NCBI RefSeq assembly: GCF_006152065.1
Contig: NZ_VDFW01000031.1
Coordinates: 1-64,000, forward strand
Source of the DNA: Amycolatopsis alkalitolerans
GTDB taxonomy: Bacteria > Actinomycetota > Actinomycetes > Mycobacteriales > Pseudonocardiaceae
Reading direction: 5' to 3'
DNA: 64,000 nucleotides
Numbering within the stretch: position 1 is the first letter of the stretch; each line of letters opens with the position of its first letter. The notes under the pieces were generated by a model. It was given only the letters and a program-made list of their open reading frames with translations. It did not search any database and was not told where the DNA came from. This document shows positions 24,947 through 33,481 of this stretch, in pieces. A program made the translations under genes and the position numbers.

Positions 24947-27223
24947 ATGAGTTCCGCAGTAGAGGAAACGCAGCAGGTCGAGCTGGCGATCGGTGGTATG
25001 ACCTGTGCCTCGTGCGCGGCGCGGATCGAGCGCAAACTGAACAAAGTGGACGGTGTGCGCGCGAGCGTCAACTACGCCACGGAGAAGGCGAAGGTCGCCT
25101 ACTCCGGCGCGGTGACCGCCGAAGAACTGGTCAAAGTCGTCGAGGCCGCCGGGTACCAGGCGAGCCTGCCCGCCACGGAGACGCCCGCCGCCGCCGAGCC
25201 GGCGGACCCGACCCGCCCGCTACGGCAGCGGCTGATCGCCACGGTGGTGCTCGCGGTACCGGTGATCGTGCTGGCCATGGTGCCGGCGCTGCAGTTCACC
25301 TACTGGCAATGGGCCTCGCTCACCCTGGCGGCCCCGGTGGTGACCTGGGCGGCGTGGCCGTTCCACCGGGCCGCGTGGACGAACCTGCGGCACGGTACCG
25401 CCACGATGGACACCCTGATCTCGCTCGGCGTCGGCGCCGCGTTCCTGTGGTCGCTGTACGCGCTCTTTCTTGGCACCGCAGGGGTTCCGGGGATGCGGCA
25501 CGGGTTCGAGCTGACCATCGAACGCTCCTCCGGCAGCGACAACCTCTACCTCGAGGTCGCCGCCGGGGTCACCGCGTTCATCCTCGCCGGGCGGTACTTC
25601 GAGGCGCGCGCCAAGCGCCGGTCCGGCGCGGCCTTGCGGGCGTTGCTCGAACTGGGCGCGAAGGACGTGACCGTGCAGCGGAACGGGCGTGAGGAACGCG
25701 TGCCCGTCGAGCAGCTGCGCATCGGGGATCTGTTCGTGGTGCGGCCCGGCGAGAAGATCGCCACCGACGGGGTGATCGAAGAGGGCGGTTCTGCCGTCGA
25801 CGCGAGCATGCTGACCGGCGAGTCCGTGCCGGTCGAGGTCTCCGCCGGGGACGACGTCGTCGGCGCCACGGTCAACGTCGGCGGGCGGCTGGTGGTGCGC
25901 GCGAGCCGGGTCGGTGCGGACACGCAGCTCGCGCAGATGGCGAAGCTCGTCGAAGAGGCCCAGAACGGCAAGGCCGCCGCGCAGCGGATCGCGGACCGGA
26001 TCTCCGGGGTGTTCGTGCCCGTGGTGATCGCGCTGGCGGCCGGCACGCTCGCGTTCTGGCTCGGCGCCGGGGCCGGTGCGGCGTCCGCGCTGACCGCCGC
26101 CGTCGCCGTGCTGATCATCGCGTGCCCGTGCGCGCTCGGGCTGGCCACACCGACCGCGCTGCTGGTCGGCACCGGGCGCGCGGCCCAGCTGGGCATCCTG
26201 ATCAAGGGGCCCGAGGTGCTGGAGTCGACCCGCCGCGTGGACACGGTCGTGCTGGACAAGACCGGTACCGTCACCACCGGCCGGATGAGCCTGCTCGAAG
26301 TCCACGCGGACGACCGGGCGGAAGCGCTGCGGCTGGCGGGAGCCCTGGAGGACGCGTCCGAGCATCCGATCGCGCGCGCCATCGCGGCCGCCGCGCGCGG
26401 CGAGCTGGGTGAGCTGCCGGCGGTGACCGAGTTCCGCACTGCCGAAGGGCTCGGCGTGACGGGAATCGTCGAGGGCAAGGCGGTGCTCGCCGGGCGCGCG
26501 GCGTTCGCCGAGGACTGGGGCGTCCAGCTCGACGAGACCCTTCGCGCCGCGAAGACCGAGGCCGAGCGGAACGGGCGCACTCCGGTCGTGCTCGCCTCCG
26601 ACGGGGTCGCCCGTGCGGTGCTCGTCGTCGCCGACATGGTCAAACCGACTTCCGCGGAGGCCGTCCGCGACCTGCGCGGCCTCGGCCTGACTCCGGTGCT
26701 GCTGACCGGGGACAACGAGGCCGCGGCCCGCGCCGTCGCCGCCGAGGTCGGCATCGACGACGTGGTGGCCGAGGTCATGCCGCGGGACAAGGTCGACGTG
26801 GTGACGCGGTTGCAGAAAGAAGGCCGAGTGGTCGCGATGGTCGGCGACGGGGTCAACGACGCGGCCGCGCTCGCGCGGGCGGACCTCGGCGTCGCGATGG
26901 GCACGGGCACCGACGTCGCGATCGAGGCGGCCGACCTCACGCTCGTCGGCGGCGACCTGCGCGCGGCGGTCGACGCGATCCGGCTGTCCCGCCGCACCCT
27001 GGGCACCATCAAGGGCAATCTGTTCTGGGCGTTCGCCTACAACATCTCCGCACTGCCGCTGGCCGCGCTCGGCCTGCTGAACCCGATGATCGCGGGCGCC
27101 GCGATGGCCTTCTCCTCGGTGTTCGTCGTCGCCAACAGCCTGCGGTTGCGCCGCTTCCGCACCGCGATCACCGGTGCAGCCGGGGGTCGAGAAAGTCGCG
27201 CAGCGCGTCGCCCAGCAGGTTGA
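24947..27223 (+). CDS. copA: Copper-exporting P1B-type ATPase CopA
   Basis: 758 aa. One N-terminal HMA domain with GMTCASC (C20, C23), about eight membrane spans, CPC at 393-395, DKTGT phosphorylation site (D437), SEHPIA His-Pro motif, and MVGDGVNDA hinge, all intact. The CPC and N-terminal CxxC specify Cu(I)/Ag(I) export. ATG at 24947 follows AAAGGAAC. The last ~18 residues (after RLRRFR) are read from DNA that, on the other strand, encodes the remains of a Dpp permease, so the natural C-terminus was probably replaced by a deletion junction. Confidence 0.93.
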   Translation: MSSAVEETQQVELAIGGMTCASCAARIERKLNKVDGVRASVNYATEKAKVAYSGAVTAEELVKVVEAAGYQASLPATETPAAAEPADPTRPLRQRLIATVVLAVPVIVLAMVPALQFTYWQWASLTLAAPVVTWAAWPFHRAAWTNLRHGTATMDTLISLGVGAAFLWSLYALFLGTAGVPGMRHGFELTIERSSGSDNLYLEVAAGVTAFILAGRYFEARAKRRSGAALRALLELGAKDVTVQRNGREERVPVEQLRIGDLFVVRPGEKIATDGVIEEGGSAVDASMLTGESVPVEVSAGDDVVGATVNVGGRLVVRASRVGADTQLAQMAKLVEEAQNGKAAAQRIADRISGVFVPVVIALAAGTLAFWLGAGAGAASALTAAVAVLIIACPCALGLATPTALLVGTGRAAQLGILIKGPEVLESTRRVDTVVLDKTGTVTTGRMSLLEVHADDRAEALRLAGALEDASEHPIARAIAAAARGELGELPAVTEFRTAEGLGVTGIVEGKAVLAGRAAFAEDWGVQLDETLRAAKTEAERNGRTPVVLASDGVARAVLVVADMVKPTSAEAVRDLRGLGLTPVLLTGDNEAAARAVAAEVGIDDVVAEVMPRDKVDVVTRLQKEGRVVAMVGDGVNDAAALARADLGVAMGTGTDVAIEAADLTLVGGDLRAAVDAIRLSRRTLGTIKGNLFWAFAYNISALPLAALGLLNPMIAGAAMAFSSVFVVANSLRLRRFRTAITGAAGGRESRAARRPAG

Positions 27224-27323
27224 AGGCGAGGACCGCGACCGACAGCACGACCCCAGGCGCGATGATCATCCACGGCGCCATCTCCACGTACCGCACTGTT
27301 TCCCCGGCCACGACGGCGGTCAT
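27168..27323 (-). pseudogene. Remnant of DppC-type permease
   Basis: 51 codons beginning MTAVVAGETV and ending [20 protein letters not shown]. The last part is the characteristic C-terminus of DppC/OppC peptide-permease subunits; the N-terminal part is short, and most of the roughly 280-aa protein between is missing. It overlaps copA's 3' end antisense and the DppB relic by an ATGA-type junction, so the original operon order is preserved. Confidence 0.75.
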
Positions 27324-27454
27324 CGCCGTGCCTCTCCCGCCGCTCGGATACACAGGTCGACCCACGCGGACAGCAGATCGATGATGATCATGGTGAACAC
27401 GAACAGCGCCGCGTAGAAGATCGTGCACGCGACAACGGAGCGTTTGACAATGTC
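27320..27454 (-). pseudogene. Remnant of DppB-type permease C-terminus
   Basis: 44 codons with ACTIFYAALFVFTMIIIDLL and AWVDLCIR, matching the last membrane span and D-L-L-x-A-x-x-D-P-R end of DppB permeases, with CIR in place of PRIR. No upstream part is found. The stop overlaps the start of the DppC relic. Function is lost. Confidence 0.55.
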
Positions 27455-27584
27455 CGAATGAGACGGCCACAGCGGGACGGCTCCGCTCACCTCCCAGACA
27501 TCTCGCGGGAAATATTCTTGCGCGCGAGACGTTCTGGCGGGAGGACCGGGAACCCCGGTCACCGGAGCACACCAGGAGGGCGCC

Positions 27585-27960
27585 GTGCAGTTCGGAATCT
27601 TCAGCGTCAGCGACGTGGCCCCGAGATCGCCGAGCAGGCCGCGTACTACGGCGACGGCTTCTTCCACAACAACATCTTCTGGCCGATGTCGCACACGAAG
27701 CAGATGGTGGACTTCTACCGGCAGCGTTTCGAGTACCACGGCCGCGCCGGCCAGGCCATCGTCGGGCTCGGCGGCCAGGCGTTCATGCGCCGGCGCTCCC
27801 AGGACGCCTGGAACGAGTTCCGCCCGTACTTCGACAACGCGCCGGTCTACGGGCACGGCCCGTCGATGGAGGATTTCACCGCGACCACGCCGGCCTCCCG
27901 CTCAAGACCGTGCTGGAGCAGATCGACCTGCTGGCCGAAGAGGTCGTGCCGCCCCGCAAG
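27585..27960 (+). pseudogene. Deleted luciferase-like monooxygenase pseudogene
   Basis: After GTG 27585 the reading VQFGIFSVSDV is followed, in a shifted frame, by PEIAEQAAYYGDGFFHNNIF, then GQAIVGLGGQAFMRRRSQD, EFRPYFDNAPVYGHGPSMEDFT, then another shift to DHAGLPLKTVLEQIDLL and EEVVPPRK. These are consecutive landmarks of an FMN-dependent luciferase-like monooxygenase of about 350 aa, but the section between the start and PEIAEQ (normally about 170 residues) and a stretch before DHAGLPLK are missing. GGAGGG lies before the start. Confidence 0.7.
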
Positions 27961-27962
27961 CC

Positions 27963-28445
27963 ATGCGGCTGGCCGGGAAGGTGCCGCCGTGGCTGGTCAA
28001 ACAGCTCGTCCTCAAGCCGTTGACGACGCGGCCGCGCGGCACCATGGCCTGGCTGCGTGACCACGACGAAGAGCGCGTCCACGCGTACTTCGGCTCGCGC
28101 GAGCAGTGGGCCGCCATCGGTGGCTGGGCCGGTTTCGAGGAGCCGCGGCCGCCTCGCACGCCCACCTACCTCGACCATGGTTACGACGAGGACAAGGACC
28201 CGGCACAGTGGACCGGGCACGATCTCGCCGCGGCAGCCGCCTTCCGCGGCGGGGAGCTGCTCTCCCCCGCACCCGAGGACATCCGGACGGCGGTGAAATG
28301 GCGGTGCGGGCTCGGGCATGTGTTCAGCGGCAGCCCGTTCCTGATTCTCCTCGGCGGCCACTGGTGTCCCGAATGCGTCCGCGATCCGGCGGGCTATTCG
28401 CGGCAGGCTGAACACAACCGGTTTCTCGTCCAGCTGCTGGACTGA
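27963..28445 (+). pseudogene. Unrecognised protein or fragment with a zinc-ribbon-like end
   Basis: 160 codons from the ATG at 27963. The C-terminus has CGLGHVFSGSPFLILLGGHWCPECVRD, two Cys and a CxxC-like pair that could form a zinc ribbon. The N-terminal ~100 aa have no family I recognise. It starts directly at the end of the monooxygenase relic without a clear Shine-Dalgarno, so it may be the 3' remnant of a larger gene, although its frame is open. Function unknown. Confidence 0.4.
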
Positions 28446-28479
28446 CCGCCGCAGTATAGACCGTTATACACGTGGGTGA

Positions 28480-30084
28480 TCAGCCGACGGCTCCGGTCGA
28501 GTGCACGACCCGGCCGCCGACGACGGTCAGCTCCGCGGAGATCGCCGGGATCCGCTCCGCCGGGACCGAGAAGTAGTCCTCGCTCAGCACGGCGAAATCG
28601 GCCCTGGCGCCCGGACGCAGATGCCCCCGGTCGGACTCCTCGAAGCTCAGCCACGCACTGCCCTCGGTGTAGGCCTCCAGCGCTCGCTCCCGCGAAAGCA
28701 GGTGTTCTTTGCTCCGGCGCGGCACCCCGTCGAGCGAGGTCCCGGCGACCAGCCACCACAGGGAAAGCCAAGGGCTGTAGGAGGACGCCCGGCTCGCGTC
28801 GGTCCCTGCGGCGAGCGGGATGGCTTCGGCGAGGACGTCGGCGACCGGTGGCACGGTGGCCATGGCCGCCCTGCCCCATACCGATTCCGAGGCCGCCGCC
28901 TTGAACACCTGGTGATCGTCGAGCACGACGCCGGCGCCCAGCGCCCGCAGCCGCCGCAGGTTGCGTGCGCTGACCCGGTCGGCGTGCGACACGCTGAACC
29001 GCAGGCCCGCCAGCGGGATGAGCTTGTCGACCGCCTCCCAGCAGTCGAGGATGACGTCGATCGAGGAGTCCAGGACGGCGTGGATGTTCATCGGCCAGCC
29101 CCGCGCGGCGGTCGCGTAGCTGATGTCGTAGAGCTGCGCCGCCGACTCCTCGCTGATGCCGAAGCCCGTGAGCCCTTCGAAATCGTGGCAGCCGAAATGG
29201 ACGACTTCGCCGATGCCGAGGAACTGCAGCATGTCGTCGCCGAACCGGGAGTGGGCGTGCCGGAGCCAGCTCTCCAGCTGCGCGTACTCCTGCCCGGGAT
29301 CGACCGCGGACAGGAACAGCCGCATCCGCATGGACAGCTCGCGGTCGCGCCACAACGAGAACAGCGGTTCGTAGCGCTCCGGTGCCATCCCGAACCCGCC
29401 CGGATCGACGATTCCGGTGAGCCCGCTCGCGTGCAGGTCGGCGAACATCGCCGCGGTGGACCGCCGCTGCTCGACGGGGCCCGGTGGCGCGATCGCGTCG
29501 AGGCAGTGGGTGAACGCGCCCATCCCTTCGATCCGCCCCGTCGCCGCGCCGGTGACCGGATCCCGTTCGACCCGCCCGCCCGGCGGGTCGCCGTCGATGC
29601 CGTCGAGCCCGGTGGCGCGGATCCCGGCGGTGTTGAGCACCGCAGACTCGTAGAGCGCCTGGACGTAGACCGGGTGGTCCGGGGCGACCGCGTCGAGCTC
29701 GGCCCTGGTGGGTTCGCGCGATTCGGCGAACTGGCACGGATGCCAGCCACCGATCGCCCTGATCCACTCGCCCGGCCGCCGCTGCCGCGCCGCGGCCTCG
29801 ATCGTCGCGAGCGCGGCGACGACGTCGGGCACGCCCGTCCAGTGCAACTCGGCCGACCAGGTCGCACCCGCGCGCGCCGCGTGCAGGTGCCCGTCGATCA
29901 GGCCCGGGATCACCCGGCGGCCCCGCAGATCGACGACTTCGGCGCCCGCCAGCTCGCGTGCCTGTTCCCCGAGCGCGAGCACCCGGCCGTCGCGCACGGC
30001 GAGCGCCGGGACCTCGAGGCCCCGGCCGGCCCAGATCCGGCCGTTGACGTACACCGTGCCCGCGCTCTTCGTCGAGACAGCCAC
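28480..30084 (-). CDS. Amidohydrolase family protein, YtcJ-like
   Basis: 534 aa. VNGRIWAG at the start, VIPGLIDGHLHAAR (metal HxH), VDPGGFG, ISEESAAQL, HAVLDSSID, VSHADRVS, PLAAGTDASRASSYSPWLSLWWLVAG and the C-terminal GARADFAVLSEDYFSVP are amidohydrolase-3 (YtcJ/N-substituted formamide deformylase-like) motifs. GTG 30084 with AAGAAGG upstream is preferred to the frame's earlier ATG. It is the last gene of module A after the M24 enzyme. Substrate unknown; hydrolysis of a C-N bond is the family reaction. Confidence 0.85.
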   Translation of the reverse strand: MAVSTKSAGTVYVNGRIWAGRGLEVPALAVRDGRVLALGEQARELAGAEVVDLRGRRVIPGLIDGHLHAARAGATWSAELHWTGVPDVVAALATIEAAARQRRPGEWIRAIGGWHPCQFAESREPTRAELDAVAPDHPVYVQALYESAVLNTAGIRATGLDGIDGDPPGGRVERDPVTGAATGRIEGMGAFTHCLDAIAPPGPVEQRRSTAAMFADLHASGLTGIVDPGGFGMAPERYEPLFSLWRDRELSMRMRLFLSAVDPGQEYAQLESWLRHAHSRFGDDMLQFLGIGEVVHFGCHDFEGLTGFGISEESAAQLYDISYATAARGWPMNIHAVLDSSIDVILDCWEAVDKLIPLAGLRFSVSHADRVSARNLRRLRALGAGVVLDDHQVFKAAASESVWGRAAMATVPPVADVLAEAIPLAAGTDASRASSYSPWLSLWWLVAGTSLDGVPRRSKEHLLSRERALEAYTEGSAWLSFEESDRGHLRPGARADFAVLSEDYFSVPAERIPAISAELTVVGGRVVHSTGAVG

Positions 30085-30166
30085 GAAACCTTCTTTCAGT
30101 TCTGGATGAGATCCGGGGCGGGCCAGTCCGTCCACAACGGACAATGCGCTGCCCGGCAGGTGCCCG

Positions 30167-31420
30167 TCAGTATTCGTTGGCGATGAACAGTTCCTGCGCC
30201 GGGAACTTGGTGATCACATGGGCGCCCTGCCCGGTGATGACGACTTCCTCTTCGATGCGGGCCGCGGAGAACCCGTCCGAGGCGGGGCAGTACGTCTCGA
30301 GTGCGAACACCATGCCGGGCTCGATCTCGACCGGGCTGGTGAGGCTGTTGAGCCGCGAGATGATCGGCCGCTCGTGCAGGCCGAGGCCGAGGCCGTGGCC
30401 GAACTGCAGGCCGAACGCCGCCATCTCGCCGGCGAACCCGAATTCGGTGGCCGCGGGCCACACCCGCGCGACGTCGTCGGTGCCGACGCCGGGCCCGACC
30501 GTGGCGATCGCCGCGTCCATCCACTCGCGGGCCCTGGTGTAGGCGTCACGCTGGGACGGGGTCGCGCTGCCCACGCTGAACGTGCGGTAGTAGCATGTCC
30601 GGTACCCGTTGTAGGACTGGATGATATCGAAGAACGCCTGGTCGCCGGGCCGGATGAGGCGGTCGGAGAAGTTGTGCGGATGCGGGTTGCACCGCTCCCC
30701 CGACACCGCGTTGATCGCCTCGACCTGGTCCGAGCCCATCTCGTAGAGCCGTTTGTTCGCCAGCGCGACGATCTCGTTCTCGCGGATGCCCGGTTTGAGC
30801 GCCTCCACGATGTCCTGGTAGACCCCGTCGACCATGGCGGCCGCCTGGGTGAGCAGGGTGATCTCGTCGGACGACTTGATCTGCCGCGCGTCGAGCATCA
30901 GCTGCTGCGCGTCGAGCACCCGCAGCCCCTGGCGCTGCATCTCGAACAGGAACGGCGGCTCGACGATGTCCACGCCGACCGGCTGACCGGCCAGGCCGGC
31001 GTCGGTGAGCATGCCCTTGATCTCGCGCACGGCGGATTCCATCAGGCCGGCGCTCGGCGCGATCGCCCCGCGCAGCCCCAGCATGCCCGCGCGCGAGTTC
31101 TCCGGCAGCAGCCACGGCGAGTACAGCTGGTGGTGCTTCGCCGCGGACCCGAAGTCCCACAGCACGGGCTCGCCCCCGCGGGTCAGCAGCGCGTACCGGG
31201 TCATCTTGTCGCCCAGCGCGCCGCCGATCCAGGTCTGCGTCACGTACCGGATGTTGTAGAAGTCGAACAGCAGGAAGGCCCCGCATTCGCTCGCCTGGAG
31301 CGCCGCCCGCGCGCGGGCGAGACGGTAGTCGCGCAGCCGGCCGAAGTCCACCCGCTGCTCGAAATCGACCGCGCCGTGCCCGGGCGCGGGCAGTGGGCGA
31401 GCGTCCACAGTGGTCGTCAC
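30167..31420 (-). CDS. M24-family creatinase/aminopeptidase-P-like enzyme, module A
   Basis: 417 aa. N-terminal creatinase domain (LLFDFYNIRYVTQTWIGG, WDFGSAAKHHQL) and C-terminal pita-bread fold. FFDIIQ and GYRTCYYRTFSVG occupy the positions of the two metal Asp; the first Asp is present, the second (normally SDITRT) is Cys in YRTCYYRTF. GHGLGLGLHE, ALETYCPASDG and ARIEEEVVIT keep the His and the two Glu. This points to a non-peptidase M24 enzyme like creatinase or ectoine hydrolase, using the His/Glu set. GTG 31420 follows GGAGG. Its close paralogue is at 48789. Confidence 0.82.
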   Translation of the reverse strand: MTTTVDARPLPAPGHGAVDFEQRVDFGRLRDYRLARARAALQASECGAFLLFDFYNIRYVTQTWIGGALGDKMTRYALLTRGGEPVLWDFGSAAKHHQLYSPWLLPENSRAGMLGLRGAIAPSAGLMESAVREIKGMLTDAGLAGQPVGVDIVEPPFLFEMQRQGLRVLDAQQLMLDARQIKSSDEITLLTQAAAMVDGVYQDIVEALKPGIRENEIVALANKRLYEMGSDQVEAINAVSGERCNPHPHNFSDRLIRPGDQAFFDIIQSYNGYRTCYYRTFSVGSATPSQRDAYTRAREWMDAAIATVGPGVGTDDVARVWPAATEFGFAGEMAAFGLQFGHGLGLGLHERPIISRLNSLTSPVEIEPGMVFALETYCPASDGFSAARIEEEVVITGQGAHVITKFPAQELFIANEY

Positions 31421-31421
31421 G

Positions 31422-32360
31422 TCAGGCCTCCAGGCCGTCGTCGATCTTGGCGTTCTCCGGCTTCAGCTCGAGCCCCGACCGGCGCGCCTGCTCCAGGATC
31501 AGCTCGGCGAAGTCGTTCTCCCGCGAGCCCGCGCCGATCGCCTCGGCGACCAGCTGCGCGGTGGCCGACGCGATCGGCATCGGCGCCTCCAGCTCGCGCG
31601 CCGCGCCGAGGCCGAGGTCGAAGTCCTTGCGCAGCAACGGCATCGTGAACGTCGGGGCGAAGTCGAGGTTGACCAGCGCGGGGGTCTTGTACCGGCTGAA
31701 CACCGAGCCCAGCACCGAGCTGTTGAGGAACTCCAGGAACGCCTCGCGGCTCACCCCGCCCTTCTCGGCCAGCACGGTGATCTCCGCCAGCGACTGGGTC
31801 ACCACGCCGAGGAACACGTTGTGCGCGATCTTGACCAGCCGGGCGACCTCGCCCTCGCCGACGTAGGTCACGCCGCGGCCCAGCAGCTCCAGCAGCGGGC
31901 GGACCGCGTCGAACGACTCGCGCGGCCCGGAAACGGCGAGCGTCAGCTTGCCGGCGGCGACCACCTTCGGGTTACCGCTGACCGGTGCGGCCAGGAAGTC
32001 CGCGCCGCGTTCGGTGGCCGCGGCCCGTGCCTGCACCGAAGCCTCGGTGGACACCGTGGACGAATCGATGATCAGGCCGGGCGCGGCGTCCGCGGTCAGC
32101 AGGCCGTCCGGGCCGGTGGTGACCGCCGCGAGGTCCGCGGAAGCGGAGACCATCACGAACACGACATCGCGGTCCGCCAAATCCGCCGGGGTGTCCACAA
32201 TGGACGCACCACGCTCGACGAGCGGCTCGGCCTTGGCCCGGGTCCGGTTGTACACGGCGACGTCGTGACCGGCTGCCAGCAGCCGCGCGGCCAGCTGGAA
32301 GCCCATCCGGCCGGCGCCGATCCACCCGATGCGCGGGCGTTCGGTGGCACGGTAGCTCAT
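31422..32360 (-). CDS. NAD(P)-dependent beta-hydroxyacid dehydrogenase-like protein, module A
   Basis: 312 aa. IGWIGAGRMGFQLAARL (Rossmann GxGxxG), DVAVYNRT, FVMVSASADL, DFLAAPVSGNPKVVAAGKLTL (substrate-binding), KIAHNVFLG with the catalytic Lys, and the helical domain PLLRKDFDLGLGAARELE. This is the 3-hydroxyisobutyrate/6-phosphogluconate dehydrogenase superfamily. ATG 32360 with GGAGGA upstream. First gene of module A, next to the M24 gene, and under LacI-type operators. Substrate is unknown. Confidence 0.88.
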   Translation of the reverse strand: MSYRATERPRIGWIGAGRMGFQLAARLLAAGHDVAVYNRTRAKAEPLVERGASIVDTPADLADRDVVFVMVSASADLAAVTTGPDGLLTADAAPGLIIDSSTVSTEASVQARAAATERGADFLAAPVSGNPKVVAAGKLTLAVSGPRESFDAVRPLLELLGRGVTYVGEGEVARLVKIAHNVFLGVVTQSLAEITVLAEKGGVSREAFLEFLNSSVLGSVFSRYKTPALVNLDFAPTFTMPLLRKDFDLGLGAARELEAPMPIASATAQLVAEAIGAGSRENDFAELILEQARRSGLELKPENAKIDDGLEA

Positions 32361-32386
32361 GTGAAGTCCTCCTCGCTCTGCATACC

Positions 32387-32466
32387 GCAACCGGTTGCAG
32401 CCCCAGCGTGGACCTTGTTCCCCCACTTGTCAACGCGTGGCGCGCCGCGATTCTGCGACCGGTTGC
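32387..32466. promoter_or_regulatory. LacI-type operators of module A
   Basis: GCAACCGGTTGC (32387-32398) is a perfect palindrome; GCGACCGGTTGC (32455-32466) has one mismatch. They are 68 bp apart in the divergent gap between module A and the LacI gene, each near one of the two start codons. The ACCGGT core is common for LacI/PurR-family proteins, so repression with possible looping is inferred. Confidence 0.7.
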
Positions 32467-32479
32467 GTATCCTGGCGCC

Positions 32480-33481
32480 ATGGACAAACCGCCGACGATC
32501 GCCGACGTCGCGAAGCTCGCCGGAGTGCACAAGGCGACCGCTTCGCGCGCGCTGAACCAGCGCACGAGCGGGCAGGTCAACGCCGCGACCGCGCGCCGCG
32601 TGCTCCAGGCCGCGAAACGGCTGAACTACCAGCCCAACGCCGTGGCCCGCAGCCTCTCCACGAACCGGTCGGCGACCGTCGGCGTGCTCATCCCGGACCT
32701 CACCAACCCCCTGTTCCCGCTGATCGTCCGGGGGATCGAAGACGCGCTGGGCCCGAGCGGCTACACCGCGCTGCTCGCCAACACGGACAACGATCCGGAT
32801 CGTGCCGAAGCCCGGTTCGACACGCTGCTGTCGCGGCGCGTGGACGGGTTCCTCATCGCCACCGCGCGGCGCGAGGACCCGCTCGTGGTCCGGGCGCACG
32901 AGCAGGGCATCCCGGTCGTGCTGGTGAACCGCTCGACCGACGATCCGCTGTTCCCGGTGGTCACCGGGGACGACGCGGCCGGGGTCGCCGCCGCGGTCGG
33001 GTATCTCACCGGGCTCGGCCACGAGCGGCTCGCGCATCTGTCCGGGCCGCCGGCGATGTCGACCGGGGTGGTGCGGGCACGCGCCTTCCGCCAGTCCGCG
33101 CCCGCCGGGTCACCGGTGGTCGACTGCGACGCCTACAGCGACGACGCGGGCGCGGCCGCGGCGCGGCGCTTGCTCGACGAACATCCCGGCGTCACCGCGA
33201 TCCTCGCCGGGAACGACATGATCGCGCTGGGCGCGCTGCAGGTGCTGCGGGAGCGCGGGCTTCGCTGCCCCGAAGACGTGTCGCTGATCGGGTTCAACGA
33301 CATGCGGTTCGTGGACCAGCTCGTCCCGCCGCTCACCACCGTGCACGTTCCGCATCACCGCCTGGGCGCCGAGGCCGCCCGCCTCCTGCTCGACCAGCTC
33401 GACCGCCCCGGCGAGCCGGCGAAGACCGTGTCGCTCCCGCTGCACCTCGTGGTGCGCGGCTCCACCGCCGCGCCGCGCTAA
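32480..33481 (+). CDS. LacI-family regulator of module A
   Basis: 333 aa. N-terminal HTH PTIADVAKLAGVHKATASRALN with hinge NAVARSLSTNRSATVGVLIPDLTNPLF; periplasmic-binding-like effector domain with VNRSTDDPLFPVVTGDDAAG, LGHERLAHLSGP, GNDMIALGALQVLRERGLRCPEDVSLIGFNDM and PPLTTVHVPHHRLG. It is divergent from module A with operators between them, and overlaps the E2 gene tail by 4 bp. The ligand is probably a substrate of the module. Confidence 0.9.
   Translation: MDKPPTIADVAKLAGVHKATASRALNQRTSGQVNAATARRVLQAAKRLNYQPNAVARSLSTNRSATVGVLIPDLTNPLFPLIVRGIEDALGPSGYTALLANTDNDPDRAEARFDTLLSRRVDGFLIATARREDPLVVRAHEQGIPVVLVNRSTDDPLFPVVTGDDAAGVAAAVGYLTGLGHERLAHLSGPPAMSTGVVRARAFRQSAPAGSPVVDCDAYSDDAGAAAARRLLDEHPGVTAILAGNDMIALGALQVLRERGLRCPEDVSLIGFNDMRFVDQLVPPLTTVHVPHHRLGAEAARLLLDQLDRPGEPAKTVSLPLHLVVRGSTAAPR

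Noticed and set aside
27502-27530. TCTCGCG...CGCGAGA inverted repeat before the monooxygenase relic
   Set aside because: Seven-bp arms in GC-rich DNA with no other support; may be an old operator of the decayed gene.
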